Shown: piece after piece, positions 47,477 through 58,698 of the stretch
Numbering within the stretch: the stretch's first letter is position 1
Layout: each line of letters opens with the position of its first letter
Assembly: GCF_964656455.1 (NCBI RefSeq)
Contig: NC_135719.1
Coordinates: forward strand, 79,393,562-79,457,561
Origin: Halichoerus grypus
Lineage: Eukaryota > Chordata > Mammalia > Carnivora > Phocidae
Direction of reading: 5' to 3'
Length of the DNA stretch: 64,000 nucleotides
Position numbers and translations under genes: made by a program
The notes under the pieces: model-generated
Seen by the model: only the letters and a program-made list of their open reading frames with translations
Databases searched by the model: none
What the model was told of the DNA's origin: nothing

Positions 47477-47976
47477 TTCACAGTCAGTGCTTCTCTAGAT
47501 AGCACTAGGGAAGATTTGTAGATACTATCTCGTGCCACACAATTTGGCTTGGCACAGTCTCACCCACTATGGAGGCTTTGAAGCCTGCTCCAGTTTATTT
47601 CACAGTTCTGTACTGCCGGTCCCCATTTTAGGTCAGAGCCATTTTATCCCTTCATCTCTGAAGCAGAAGCGTTCTTTCAGTCTGAATTATGGGTTCAGCC
47701 TTCGTGGCTCAAATAGAAACTACTCTCCTAATGTCCATACAAAGCCAACTCAAGAGTTTGTCTGGGTTTGTACTTTGCTTGGAGCAAACATTTCTAAACT
47801 AATCTCTTTTTGGCCAACAATTCTAAACTTCTCCTGCCCTGAAGGCTTTCTCCCTCTTATCTGTACTCTAAAGAAACTCTTCTTTGCTTAAAATTCACTA
47901 ACTATGGGGCTTCCAGAAAGCCAGCAACACATCTCTTTCAGGCACTCATTGCCTTCACTAAAAAAATACTTGGTCA
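47477..47976. other. Intergenic, no gene seen
   Basis: The open frame at 47532-47891 matches no family I know and has no initiation or splice context. Confidence 0.4.
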
Positions 47977-48165
47977 GGGGATGCCTGGGTGGCTCAGTCG
48001 TTAAGTGTCTGCCTTCGGCTCAGGTCATGATCCCAGGGTCCTGGGATGGAGCCCCACATCGGGCTCCCTGCTCAGCGGGGAGTCTGCTTCTCCCTCCCCC
48101 TGCTCATGTGTGCTCTCTCTCTCCCCCTCTCAAATAAATAAATAAAATCTTTAAAAAAAAAAAAA
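47977..48165 (+). mobile_element. CAN-SINE
   Basis: GGATGCCTGGGTGGCTCAG to AAATAAATAAAATC and A-run; ACTTGGTCAGGGG / ACTTGATCAGGGG flank it. Confidence 0.93.
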
Positions 48166-48175
48166 AACTTGATCA

Positions 48176-48352
48176 GGGGGCACCTGGGTGGCTCCGTTGT
48201 TAAGCATCTCAGGGTCCTGGGATTGAGCTCCACATCAGGCTCCCTGCTCAGCAGAGAGCCTGCTTCTCCTTCTCCCTCTGCTGCTCCCCCTGCTTGTGCT
48301 TTCTCTGTGTCTGTCTCTCTCTGTCAAATAAATAAATAAAAAATCTTTAAAA
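48176..48352 (+). mobile_element. CAN-SINE with internal deletion
   Basis: GGGGCACCTGGGTGGCTCCG, then a deletion removing the usual GCCTTCGGCTCAGGTCATGA block, then CAGGGTCCTGGGATTGAGC. It inserted at the copied flank of the preceding SINE, so the two share TTGATCAG words. Confidence 0.92.
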
Positions 48353-48359
48353 AAAAATT

Positions 48360-49200
48360 TGATCAGATGTTATTAGGAATCACCTATTACTACTATGTAC
48401 TTGACTTTGCCTCAGTACTGAAGATACGGCCAGAACAACCCTGCACCAAGGCTGTTCCCTGGGCCTCACATTTAAGAAAGGCCAACAGGTAACTAACACA
48501 AATATATAAAATAATAAATGTATTAAGGAACACAGAGGTGCTTCTGTGACTTGAGATCCAGCGTGACCAATAATCCTAAACCTCTGCTTTCATGACTGAC
48601 ACGGCTCTGATCCAAGGGAAATATTCTCTTTCCCAACAGCCTTAAAAGGGAACTATGAGTGACGAGACTGCTTGTAGATTGTCCCTCTGCCAGGGTAGGA
48701 GACAGGCGCTGCTTCCAAGTACTGGAAGGATCTGAGCAGCAGAAGCCCGTCAGTAAAAACAAAGGGCTGACTTGTCAAATTCTTCCTTTCAGATGGCATG
48801 ACTGCAGTGCATTTTTATATTGTGATGTATCATGGTGCCAAGCATCTCTTTCCTTCTTTTCCTTCATGTTCCAATGCACAGTTCTGAAGGTACTCACAAG
48901 TTAACACAATTTCCCCCCCACAGTTGTACATGGCAGCTGAGGCATGTTTTGCAATATTCAATTTCTTTACCCGTAAATTTGTACGTATGTAGTGTGACAC
49001 TTTGTACTAATTCTTTACAAGACCATATATATCTAGATATTCCTTTAAGAAGTGGTAAAAATAGCAATAGAAGTCACAGAACTTTATATAATAAAATGAA
49101 AATAATCCATAACACTTACTGTGATAATCTTAATTTAACGTATGCAACCCCATTTCAGTGTTACAACATGCTATGTAAAACTCAACTCATTTCCAAATCT
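48360..49200. other. Intergenic, no gene seen
   Basis: Unassigned sequence. The frames at 48523-49224 are short and composition-driven. Confidence 0.4.
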
Positions 49201-49463
49201 AAATATTGCTTTATTTTCTTTTGAGAGAATTTGAGAGAGTTTGAGAAATTTGAGAGAGAGAGAGAGAGAAAAAGCATGCAGTGGGAGGGGCAAAGGGGAG
49301 GAGCAGAGTGAGGGGAAGAGAGAGAATCTCAAGCAGATTCCATGCTGAGCACAGAGCCCAACTCGGGGCTCAATCTCAGGACCCTGAGATCATGACCTGA
49401 ACCCAAATCAAGAGTCCGATGCTTAACCAACTGAGCCACCCAGGCGCCCCAAATATTGCTTTA
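49201..49463 (-). mobile_element. CAN-SINE, antisense, older variant
   Basis: Element at about 49214-49450 with AAATATTGCTTTA at both ends; includes an expanded GAGAGA tract. Confidence 0.94.
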
Positions 49464-49715
49464 AGAACTGTATTGATAATATGTTACCATAACCTTTTAA
49501 CAGAGCAAAATATCTTCAAACAGAAATTAATTTTTAATAACTTACAATGATCCAAGAAAAATTAGCTACTTTGACATCCATTGCTGTCATAAGAACATAA
49601 ATTGTGTAAAAATCTAGACTGTAACAGCAGTGATTTTACTGAAACAAAGGCAAAAAATAAATTTTCAGCTGTGCCTTTAGAATGCCAATCTGTCTTCCTT
49701 TCTTCCTTCCAACAG

Positions 49716-49968
49716 AAGACATCCAGCCTGCCATCCCCTCTCTGCTGCTTTCCGCTGGAGTGGTCTTGCCAGGACTTTGGAAGGGTGAATTGGAAGGGAC
49801 ACAATCATACAGACATTGGCTATTTCCAGTACAGAGGATTGGTAGGACTACAGAAAGGAGACTTGAGGAGAAGGACATCAGACTCTGGGGCTCTTCATAT
49901 GTTTCTGGGTCACCGATGCTATCAGCACCTGAGGGGAATGAGCAGAGGGCAGGAGACTGCAAGCATGG
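49716..49968 (+). other. Possible orphan exon
   Basis: A strong acceptor (TTCCTTTCTTCCTTCCAACAG) precedes 49716 and a good donor (GG|GTGAGT) follows 49968. Two reading frames stay open across the 253 bases. The translation matches nothing I recognise, so it may be a non-coding RNA exon or chance. Confidence 0.25.
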
Positions 49969-50179
49969 GTGAGTCATGCACTTTTTGCCTCCTCCCATCC
50001 CGGGAGCCCTTACATTGGCCTTCAGCCACCTCTGCTTTCAGCCATCAGTGCTTTCTCTCCTTCCCATGAGCAAGCACTTCCTTTCCTTTTCCCAGCACCT
50101 TACCAACCCCAGCAGGAACCATCTGTAGTTCAAACCATTTCGTAGCAAGAGATGCAATAAAGCTAGAGAATGGCTCCTA

Positions 50180-50380
50180 GAACATCAGGATCAGGGCGCC
50201 AGGGAGGCTTAGTTGGTTAAGCAGCTGCCTTTGGCCCGGGTTATGATCCCAGCATCCTGGGGTCGGGCTCCCTGCTCAGCGGGGAGCCTGCTTCTCCCTC
50301 TCCCACTGCCCCTCCCACCTGCTCATGCTCTCTGTCTCTCTCTCAAATAAATACAATACAATACAATAAAAAACACATCA
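50180..50380 (+). mobile_element. CAN-SINE with (AATAC)n tail
   Basis: Element about 50194-50370: GGGCGCCAGGGAGGCTTAG head, tail AATACAATACAATACAATAA. Confidence 0.9.
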
Positions 50381-50970
50381 GAGTCAGAAAAAGGAACCAT
50401 CGGAGCATTTTCCAAAGCTCTGAATCCCCAGCCAGGAGTCGGAGAGGGCTGTAAGGGAGCAGACAGATGTGATTTCAAGTGAGCCTGCAGCGAGGAAGGA
50501 TGGAATGAGGACGGGCATGAGAGCCACGGACAGGAGGGAGAGCTAAGGTAGCTGGGCCATGGCAACTGGAAGCCAGAGTCAGGAGTAACGTAGGAAGGGA
50601 AGCGGGACCTGGGGGACGTTAGGAAGAACCACGCCATCCACAGGAGGGCACTGCATCCCCATGGGCTAGCCTGGAATGTCTGGGGCCAACACTGTAAAGA
50701 GGTCAGTCAAGGACAGCAAACCCCCTCTGCCTTGCTCCCAGCAGAGAGCATCTCTCCCTCTTCCTGACTCTTGGGGTTCTTGTGCTGACACATCTATAAG
50801 AGACAGACACACAGTCACCACCCACTTCACACACCAGCTCCCGACAGATACACACACACTCACACGTGTACGCATAAATATCATTCCCTCCCTCTTCTGA
50901 AGATTACCTTGCCAACAGTGTTCTCTGTGTAGGCAAATGTGCTGAGAAGACCTGCCTTCCCTTCCATAAT
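50381..50970. other. Intergenic, no gene seen
   Basis: Moderately GC-rich. A partial CTCF-like word, CCACAGGAGGGCACT, lies at 50639-50653 with four mismatches to the core, too weak to call. Confidence 0.4.
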
Positions 50971-51109
50971 TCACAACAACACCTCTGTTTGTTGTTTTTT
51001 TTTAAGTAGGCTCCATACCCAGCATGGGGCTCGAACTTGCAACCCCAAGATCAAAAGTCTCAAGCTCTGTGGACTGAACCAGCCAAGTGCCCCTCACAAC
51101 AGCACCTCT
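50971..51109 (-). mobile_element. Short-type CAN-SINE, antisense
   Basis: Element at 50987-51093; TCACAACAACACCTCT / TCACAACAGCACCTCT flank it. Confidence 0.92.
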
Positions 51110-51382
51110 TGCTGGTCAAGGCTGATGCTCGTTGGAGTTCTTTGCCTTTTCCTTATGTTTTGCCACAGTTTAAAAATATCAGGACTTCAACATATAGAAG
51201 TAGCCTAAATGCCCATATACGGGTGAATAGGTAAAAAAAAAAAAAAATCCACACAATGGATTATTCAGCCGTGAGAAAGGAAGATATCCTGATATTTGCA
51301 ACAACATGGATGGACCTTGAGCACATTATGCTAAATGAGATAACTCAGACAGAAAAGACAAGTATTAGATGATATCACTTAT

Positions 51383-51618
51383 AAATGGGATCTAGGGCGC
51401 CTGGGTGGCTCAGTCATTAAGCATCTGCCTTCGGCTCAGGTCATGATCCCAGGGTCCTGGGACTGAGTCCCACATCGGGGTCCCTGCTCAGCAGGAAGCC
51501 TGCTTCTCCCTCTCCCACTCCCCCTGCTTGTGTTCCTGCTCTCGCTGTCTCTCTCTCTGTCAAATAAATAAATAAAATCTTAAAAAATAAATAAAGAAAA
51601 GAAAAGAAATGGGATCTA
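51383..51618 (+). mobile_element. CAN-SINE within the L1
   Basis: Element at 51395-51606 with AAATGGGATCTA on both sides. Confidence 0.95.
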
Positions 51619-51689
51619 AAAAAGTCAGACTTATAAAAACCAAAGGGTAAAATGGTGGTTACCAGTGATGAAGGGTAGTTGGAAGGCAG

Positions 51690-52060
51690 GCAGGCAGGGG
51701 TAAGGGCCCCCACCCTAAGAGGAAACCACCCTTAAAAGGATTTTATACCACCCTGGAAGGAACCCTCCACCCTTTCCCATGTGACAAAAATCTGATTGGG
51801 TGACAGGCGCAGGGAGGGTTAATCAGATTAAAACAGCCTGCCAACAGGCCCATAAAAATCCCTAGACTTGGAAACTCCAGTGACAACCCTCTCGGGTCTC
51901 CTCCCTCCTCAGGAACTTTGTACCATGGCTTAGCTATCCCTCAATAAACTTGTTCTGCCGCCTACCACTCTGTCTGGCCTACCTCTTTATTCTTCAAAGC
52001 CGCATTACAGAGAACCGCGGAGAACCGCGGGCACTGACAGAGAAAAAAAGTACTGTAACA
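51690..52060 (+). mobile_element. Solo ERV-type LTR within the L1
   Basis: LTR-like unit with CCCATAAAAATCCCTAGAC (TATA-like), GGAACTTTGTACCATGGC and CCTCAATAAACTTGTTCTGC (poly(A) signal plus GT/T-rich tail). It differs from the LTR family at 4231 and 53771. Ends are not exactly defined. A short tandem GAGAACCGCG lies near its right end. No retroviral genes adjoin it. Confidence 0.7.
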
Positions 52061-52253
52061 CCAGGGGACAGGGGGTGAGGGGATAAGACTGATGTTGTTT
52101 AAGGGCACAAACTTACAGTGAGTAGTAAATAAGTCATAGAGATCTAACTCACAGTATAATGAATATAGACAATACTGTACTACATTATCAAACTTACTAA
52201 GAGACTAAAATTATCCCAAAAACTAAAAGGAATGGATAATTATGTAATGTGGT

Positions 52254-52488
52254 AAAGGTGCTAAATTTAGGGCGCCTGGGTGGCTCAGATGGTTAAGTGT
52301 CTGCCTTCGGCTCAGGTCATGATCCCAGGGTCCTGGGATCGAGTCCCGCATCGGGCTCCTTGCTCAGCAGGGAGCCTGCTTCTCCCTCTCCCTCTGCCTC
52401 TGCCTCTCCCTCTGCTTGTTCTCTCTCTGTCTCTCTCGCAAATGAATAAATAAAAATCTTTAAAAAAAAAAAAAGGTGCTAAATTTAG
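52254..52488 (+). mobile_element. CAN-SINE within the L1
   Basis: Element about 52271-52471; AAAGGTGCTAAATTTAG at both ends. Confidence 0.95.
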
Positions 52489-52509
52489 CCGCAAAGGCAA
52501 TCATATTAC

Positions 52510-52510
52510 A

Positions 52511-52541
<31 letters not shown>
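52510..52541. repeat. (AT)n microsatellite
   Basis: About 30 bases of AT alternation in the old L1 tail. Confidence 0.85.
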
Positions 52542-52615
52542 AAAATATATCAAGTTAGCACATTGTACATCTTAAATTTACACAATGTTACATGTCAAAT
52601 ATATTCAATTTTTAT

Positions 52616-52704
52616 TTATTTATTTTAAAGATTTTATTTATTTGACAGAGAGAGACACAGCGAGAGAGAGAACACAAGCAGGGGGAGTGGGAGAGGGACA
52701 AACA
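52616..52704 (-). mobile_element. CAN-SINE fragment, antisense
   Basis: Tail half only (AAAGATTTTATTTATTTGAC to GGGAGTGGGAGAGGGAC); the tRNA-like head is missing. Confidence 0.85.
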
Positions 52705-53765
52705 GGCCAAGTGATAACCGTGTCTGAAATTTTGCCTCAGTGCTGGTGGCCTTGCCCCTCGAGGTGTTTCAAGTGTATGTGATCACCAGGGTGGGGACCT
52801 GTTCTCCTTGAAGTTCTTGTTCTTTGTTTCAGTTTAGAGGGCTGTTGTAAGACAAAACTCCACCGAGTAAATCTGAATATCTAATTGACTTTATTAATCA
52901 ATGCATGAATCAGAAAGCACCCCATCTAGCAAGTAGAGGGGAGCTCCTAGGAATTGTCAAAATGGAAAGTTTTCATAGGAAAGAGGGTAGAACAAGAAAT
53001 TATTATTTAAAAAAAAAAAGAAATTATTAGCAAAGGAAAAGAAAGGATTGTATCAAGCCAGGACATCTTGGGGCAGGGAGAACTGCAGGGTTTTTATCAT
53101 GTATATTACTACACTAGTGCTGATCAGGAAATTTCATATTGACCGTTAAAACATGGCATTCGTGGAATAGATTGAAACTAATTAAATCACTTATTCCCTG
53201 GAGCCAGGGGGTCTTGGCATCCAGATGTCCAGCACCAGTGGTCTGGAATACACACATGTGGCCTCGCCCAGTTATTCTCGCTGGGTTGCTCCCTAGATGT
53301 TATCTATTGTGCTGGAAGGCTCCAAAGAAATTAACTCCTTGTCCCTTACAAGGAGGACATACACTAAGGCATGTGTAAGATAGGGGTGCGGGTCCTAGCA
53401 AGAATAGAAGCAGGAAGAGGAGGGAAAAAAAAAAACCCAGCTTTTTTTTTTTTATGGGGTCCCTTCAGTTTCCCTGTCTTAATTAGATCTTCTAATTTAC
53501 TCGGTTGAATTGTTTTCTCCAACAATGGAAAGTGAGTAACAAGAAGAGACTGCAGTATAGCTCTAAGATACATAGAAATGAATCAGAAGGCTGTCCGTCA
53601 ACTAATATTGGACACATATTGTGTGATTTGTTTAAGTATTTGTAGAAGATGCCTCATCCTCCACTGAAGTGAGCTTGTTTTGACAGAGGGTTTTCACCTC
53701 ATCTTGTCAAATTATACAAATTATACAAATTATACAATTCTATTGTTCTTAAGAAATCTCATAAA
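52705..53765. other. Intergenic, no gene seen
   Basis: Unassigned sequence with A/T runs near 53010 and 53430-53452 and a TATACAAAT triplet repeat near 53710-53740. Confidence 0.4.
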
Positions 53766-54354
53766 CAGGGTGATGTAGGAAAGACATTAGGGTTCAAAGC
53801 CAACAACCAAGAAAGAATTCTTGAGACGTCTTTGGTGCAAAAAGGTCGTTTTATTAAAGCATGGGGACAGGACCCGTGGGCAGAAAGAGTCGCACAGGGT
53901 CATGAGGAGTGCCCCATGATATACTTTCAAGTTGGGAGGGGGTTAGGGATAGCGTAAGTCTCTAAGGAATTTTGGAAGCAAGGTTTCCAGGACCTTGAGG
54001 GGGGCTAGCTATTGTTGGGATGAGGTCATTTATTACTGTCTAATAAAACCTTAGTCATGAGACCCTTCAGATGTGTATCAGTGGATCATATGCTTGGGGG
54101 ATGACTGCCAACATGTATCTTGAGGGGTGGAGATAAAGGAAGTTTCCAAAGGAATTTTTATAGGTTAAAGTAGGCTTAGAGGATCCTGGGGGTTGGGCTA
54201 AGATTGCCTTTTGCCCTTAGCAAAGTATCAACGACAAGACAGCTGAGTCCCTAGAGGAATGTCACTCGGCCTGTTTCAAGGACTTATCAGTGGGCTGTAG
54301 GTGGTAAGGAAATTTAATATTTTTTCTTCTGCCTTTATTTCTCACATCACAGGG
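53766..54354 (-). mobile_element. Solo ERV LTR, - orientation, 5-bp target-site duplication
   Basis: LTR at 53771-54349. Its ends are inverted repeats (TGATGT...ACATCA), flanked by CAGGG at 53766-53770 and 54350-54354, the signature of retroviral integration followed by recombination to a solo LTR. Same family as 4231-5019. No gag, pol or env sequence adjoins it. Confidence 0.88.
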
Positions 54355-54440
54355 GCGCCTGGCTGGCTCATTCAGTGGAGCATGTGACTCTCGATCTTGG
54401 GGTCGTGAGTTTGACCACCACGTTTATGTAATCTTGTTTT
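54352..54440 (+). mobile_element. Short-type CAN-SINE fragment
   Basis: GGGGCGCCTGGCTGGCTCAT and GTGACTCTCGATCTTGGGG; ends before the A-rich tail. Confidence 0.75.
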
Positions 54441-54461
54441 TAAACTTGTCGTTTTTGAGAG

Positions 54462-54604
54462 AAATTATTTTATTTTATTTTATTTTATTTTATTTTATTT
54501 TATTTTACTTTTTTAGTAATCTCTACACCCAACAGGGGGCTCAAACCCACAACCCCAAGATTAAAAGTCCCATGCTCTTCCGACTAAGCCAGCCAGGTGC
54601 CCCT
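54462..54604 (-). mobile_element. Short-type CAN-SINE, antisense, with (TTTTA)n tail
   Basis: AGTAATCTCTACACCCAACA to AAGCCAGCCAGGTGCCCC. The tail is an expanded TATTT pentanucleotide tract (about 54466-54508). Confidence 0.88.
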
Positions 54605-54905
54605 TGAGAAATTTTTTAAAGAAAACGTGTTTATATCTGAAAATGAGTAATGTGTACATGTTGTCTGCTTTTGAGAGAAAGATTATGGAAGAATGGATGA
54701 GAGTCTAGGGCCAGAGCCCTGGCTGCAGGAAGCCCCAGTCCCTGGTAAGAGTTCTAGCGTAAAAGCCTGTGCAGCTATATACTATCAGTGAACACTGAGC
54801 ATTAGGCACCAATATCTTGCCCTTCTCTCTTTTTTTTTTTAAGTTTGTTTTTTTTTTTAACACTTTTTTGCACTTCTAATGGGGAAAGTTGCATCGGGGT
54901 TTTGG

Positions 54906-55145
54906 GGGGTTTTTTTTAAAAGAATTTTTTTTATTATTATTTTTCATTTGAGACAGAGAGATACAGAGCGAAAGAGAGAGAGAGAGAGAGAGAGAGCAGG
55001 AGCAGTGGGGAGAGGCAGAGGAAGAGGAAGAAACAGACTCCCTGCTGAGCAGGGAGCCCGATGCGGGGCTCGATCCCAGGACCCTGGGATCATCATGACC
55101 CAAGCCGAAGGCAGAAGATTAACGAGTGAGCCACCCAGGCACCCC
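54906..55145 (-). mobile_element. CAN-SINE, antisense
   Basis: T-rich tail, expanded GAGAGA tract near 54975-54997, then GAGCCACCCAGGCACC. Confidence 0.92.
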
Positions 55146-55637
55146 ATGCCTCAGGTTTTTTGCAGACCATGACCCCCAGTCTCTAAGGCTACTCCAGCCT
55201 CCTTGGGCAAAAATGAGGAAGAAAATCTTGCAGCCTGGCACTGAGACACCGTTCCTCTTAAGTTGGCGTGTCTCCCTATTGTCCTACCCCACACATTCCC
55301 TTGCTCCCTGCTTAGCTCATTGACAGATATAAATGTAAACGTTGTATTAGTCAAATGTGTGGGTGTATGTCATAAATATTTTCTCTCAGTATTGCCTACA
55401 TTTTGAAATCCTGAACCTAAGAGTTTTACATGTAACCTTGAGTTATTACACAAAATAAAACACATATCCTTTCTTCTTGTAGTTCTTAGCCTGCTGAATC
55501 CTTGAAAGGCGTAAGAGAGATATATAGCAACCCCTTTCATTCAACTTGGCCAATCTAATGAGTCTCTGTCACTCTAAGAGAATTTTCCTAGCCTCATCCT
55601 CCTCTCTTGGACAACCATCACCCTGAGACCAGGGTCA
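55146..55637. other. Intergenic, no gene seen
   Basis: No recognisable feature. Confidence 0.4.
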
Positions 55638-55860
55638 TTTTTTTTTTTAAGGTTTTATTTATTTATTTGAGAGAGAGCGAGAGTGAGAGAGCACAAGCGG
55701 GGCGGGTGAGGGGGGGCAGAGCAGCAGAGGGAGAGGGAGAAGCAAGCTCCTCGCTGAGTAGGGAGTCCAGGACAGGGCTTGATCCCAGGACTCTGGGATC
55801 ATGACTTCAGCCGAAGGCAGATGCTTAACCGACTGAGCCACCCAGGCGCCCTACCAGAAT
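55638..55860 (-). mobile_element. CAN-SINE, antisense
   Basis: AAGGTTTTATTTATTTATTTG to GAGCCACCCAGGCGCC; ACCAGGGTCAT / ACCAGAATCAT flank it. Confidence 0.92.
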
Positions 55861-56570
55861 CATGTTGAATTGCATTCCAGCAACAAAGAAGTCCAGCCGG
55901 TAGAAATGCACAATGTCTACTTGCTGAATATGTAACTTGGTCCCCAAATTATTAACAGGACCTACTAAGCTGAATTCCTATTTTGGAATATATTAGCATC
56001 TGTATAAGCCCCCCATTTCTACACTGTACCAAGTATAGTTTACAAAGCTCAGTCAAATGACAGGAGCCTAAACATCTGACATTAGAATGAGTTTGGTAAT
56101 TCAGTTGATAATGACATTTTCCCCTTAATTACAGGAGGGCGGGGAGGAGAAAGCATCTCACTTGATTCTCAATCAACCTAAAATATACTGAGATCCCAAA
56201 AATGAACATAAAACACAAGACGCAGAATCAATAATCAAAAATAGAAGAAACATTCTTTGGCAGAAGGTGGGGAGCTAATTATAGAAATAGATAGAGATCA
56301 TAGAGTCCCATCCTAAGCAGAAGTAATACAAAAACATTGCCTTCTGAAAAATGTCTAAAACATAACAAAAGTGAAGGCATTCTGGAAGTTCCTAAATAGG
56401 AAAAGAGGACCACAAGAGAGGAATACAGATTATAGTAGTCCGTGGAATTCCATTGAAGAAATAAAAACTACCCTACGGACACCAAGAAACAAAGGATATT
56501 TGATCCTTTTTACATATATTGTATTCTTATGTGAATACAGCAGAGAGACATTTTTAGATCATTAATATTT
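55861..56570. other. Intergenic, no gene seen
   Basis: AT-rich unassigned sequence. Confidence 0.4.
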
Positions 56571-56571
56571 A

Positions 56572-56792
56572 CTTAAGTGACATTTCTTTTTTTTTAGATT
56601 TTATTTATTTATTTGACAGAGAGACAGCGAGAGAGGGAACACAAGCAGGGGGAGTGGGAGAAGGAGAAGCAGGCTTCCCGCTGAGCTGGGATCCCGATGC
56701 GGGGCTCCATCCCAGGACCCTGGGATCATGACCTGAGCCGAAGGCAGACACTTAACCGACTGAGCCACCCAGGTGTCCCTTAAGTGATATTC
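56572..56792 (-). mobile_element. CAN-SINE, antisense
   Basis: Element at about 56586-56778; CTTAAGTGACATTT / CTTAAGTGATATTC flank it. Confidence 0.93.
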
Positions 56793-56960
56793 CTGAGTGC
56801 CCTTGATGTGGCAAGCACTATGCTAAGTGCTGTGTATGTAGAGTGGTGAAGAAAATAGACATGCACCTGCATTTTAAAAATCCTCTCCCCACATACCTTG
56901 CTTGTGATAATAATTATAAAGTATACGTCAAATATTGAGCTGTATATCTGTGAAGAAAGG
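56780..56960 (+). mobile_element. L2/MIR-like fragment
   Basis: GGCAAGCACTATGCTAAGTGC is the usual L2 3' word. Confidence 0.55.
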
Positions 56961-57984
56961 CTTGAAAGAGGATGTTGCCTATTTATCCAAGTGATAACCA
57001 GTAATGTCAGTATCCATGTGCCTTACAAATGAGGAACAGATATTTCTCAGACTAGCTCGGAGGGGTGCATTTGAACTAAGAAGAGAAAATCTTTCGAACG
57101 CATTGGTTAATTACCCTCAGTAAGAGCCCGTCATAACCAGGCACATGTCACATTTGGCATCAAGACTATGACTTGGGACCTCTTTTGTATCCTGCATCAG
57201 TGGATCAAGTGAGGACAAATCATTTATCAAATCTGAGAAAGGTAAAAGACAAACATCAAAGATGAAAAGGTAGTGCAGGTCATCACCAGATGGCTCTGCT
57301 AGCTTGATAAGTAAAATCAAAGTCACAGAGAGCTATAACCAAGAATTAGCTAAACTATGACATTCTATTTTATCACAGTTCAGAACAGCTCCCCTAATTT
57401 CTGCTGAAGATACTTCAGTAATATCACTTACCTCTGAAAGAAAGTAGAGGACTAATGAGAAGAGTTGATTGGTGTTTACTTCAGAACAAAAGAAAAGACA
57501 CAGCACACTCCAGCTCCAAGGGAGAGAGGTGGAGGGGGAGAGAAGGGAGAGAGAGCAAGAGAGAGAGAGAGGAAGACAAAGGAGAGAGGGAAGAAGAAGG
57601 GGAAGACTGGCCTTCTAACGGCACAGCTAAAGCAACAGCTCAAAGGCAACATTCTGAAAGGATGGGTACTGTTCTTCAGGACCCAGTGTACTTACTAAAC
57701 CAGAGACCTCTAAATGATACTGTGTCCCAAATAGGAAGAATACACAGTTCCAGCAACCAAAGAGCAGAAGCAGAAGTGACTCCACTTACCATCATGCCCA
57801 CTGACCCACTGGGAAATTTTGTACTTTCATCTCTGTAACTCTGGGCTCTGCAGGGCCAAAGGTCCAGGTCCCCAAAGTGGATGCACTCTTGCCAAGTGAC
57901 ACATCACAGTTCCTATTGAACTGCAAACTACAGCTGCTGCCGGGACACTTCTTGGGTCCAGGCACCAGCAGATAAGAAGAGGAG
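56961..57984. other. Intergenic, no gene seen
   Basis: Includes a purine-rich GA tract (about 57523-57605). The frames over it (57455-57838) encode Arg/Glu/Lys low-complexity sequence and are not genes. Confidence 0.45.
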
Positions 57985-58255
57985 TTACCAGTGGAACTGG
58001 AGGGTATTATGCTGAGCGAAATAAGTCAAACAGAGAAAGACATGTATCATATGACCTCACTGATATGAGGAATTCTTAATCTCAGGAAACAAACTGAGGG
58101 TTGCTGGAGTGGGGGGTGGGGTGGGAGGGATGGGGTGACTGGGTGATGGACACTGGGGAGGGTATGTGCTCTGGTAAGCGCTGTGAACTGTGCAAGACTG
58201 TTGAATCTCAGATCTGTACCTCTGAAACAAATAATGCAATATATGTTAAGAAAGA
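57985..58255 (+). mobile_element. Carnivore L1 3' end
   Basis: GGAACTGGAGGGTATTATGC, CATATGACCTCACTGATATG, GTGAACTGTGCAAGACTG, GCAATATATGTTAAG: a closely conserved L1 tail, so relatively young. Confidence 0.92.
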
Positions 58256-58269
58256 AAAAAAGAAGAAGA

Positions 58270-58565
58270 AGAATGTAGCAGGAGGGGAAGAATGAAGGGG
58301 GGGAAATCGGAGGGGGAGAAGAACCATGAGAGACGATGGACTCTGAAAAACAAACTGAGGGTTCTAGAGGGGAGGGGGGTGGGAGGATGGGTTAGCCTGG
58401 TGATGGGTATTGAGGAGGGCACGTTCTGCATGGAGCACTGGGTGTTATGCACAAACAATGAATCATGGAACACTATATCTAAAACTAATGATGTAATGTA
58501 TGGGGATTAACATAACAATAAAAAATTAAAAATAAAATAAAATATATTAAGCACAAAAAAAAAAA
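58270..58565 (+). mobile_element. Second carnivore L1 3' end, different subfamily
   Basis: GAACCATGAGAGACGATGGA, GGGTATTGAGGAGGGCACG, CACTGGGTGTTATGCAC, ATAACAATAAAAAATTAAA. It adjoins the first L1 tail head to tail; GAAGAGGAGTTACCAG occurs near 57977 and 58569, suggesting the pair entered together as one unit with a 16-base duplication. Confidence 0.88.
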
Positions 58566-58582
58566 AAGAAGAGGAGTTACCA

Positions 58583-58692
58583 GGAGTGCCTGGCTGGCTC
58601 AGTCCATAGAACATGAGATCTCGGGGTTGTGAGTTCGAGTGCCACGTTGGATATAGAGATTACTTAAAAATAAAATCTTAAAAAAAAAAAAA
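58583..58692 (+). mobile_element. Short-type CAN-SINE
   Basis: GGAGTGCCTGGCTGGCTCAG to ATAGAGATTACTTAAAAATA and A-tail. Confidence 0.88.
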
Positions 58693-58698
58693 TGTGGA

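Larger units (their letters stand above)
51160..52610 (+). mobile_element. Old L1 3' end in pieces
   Basis: L1 3' UTR sequence continues across three insertions: before 51394 (CAACATGGATGGACCTTGAG), 51607-51690 (AATGGTGGTTACCAGTGATG), 52070-52270 and 52472-52610 (ACATTGTACATCTTAAATTT). Two SINEs and an LTR split it. Confidence 0.8.

Noticed and set aside
49602..50069. 155-codon ORF as a protein gene
   Set aside because: Part of it is kept as a possible exon, but the ORF as a whole crosses the predicted splice sites and matches nothing known.
50639..50653. Third CTCF-like word
   Set aside because: Four mismatches to the 15-base core; too weak to call.
57455..57838. 127-codon Arg/Glu-rich ORF
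   Set aside because: It runs through a GA-rich low-complexity tract and has no homology I recognise.
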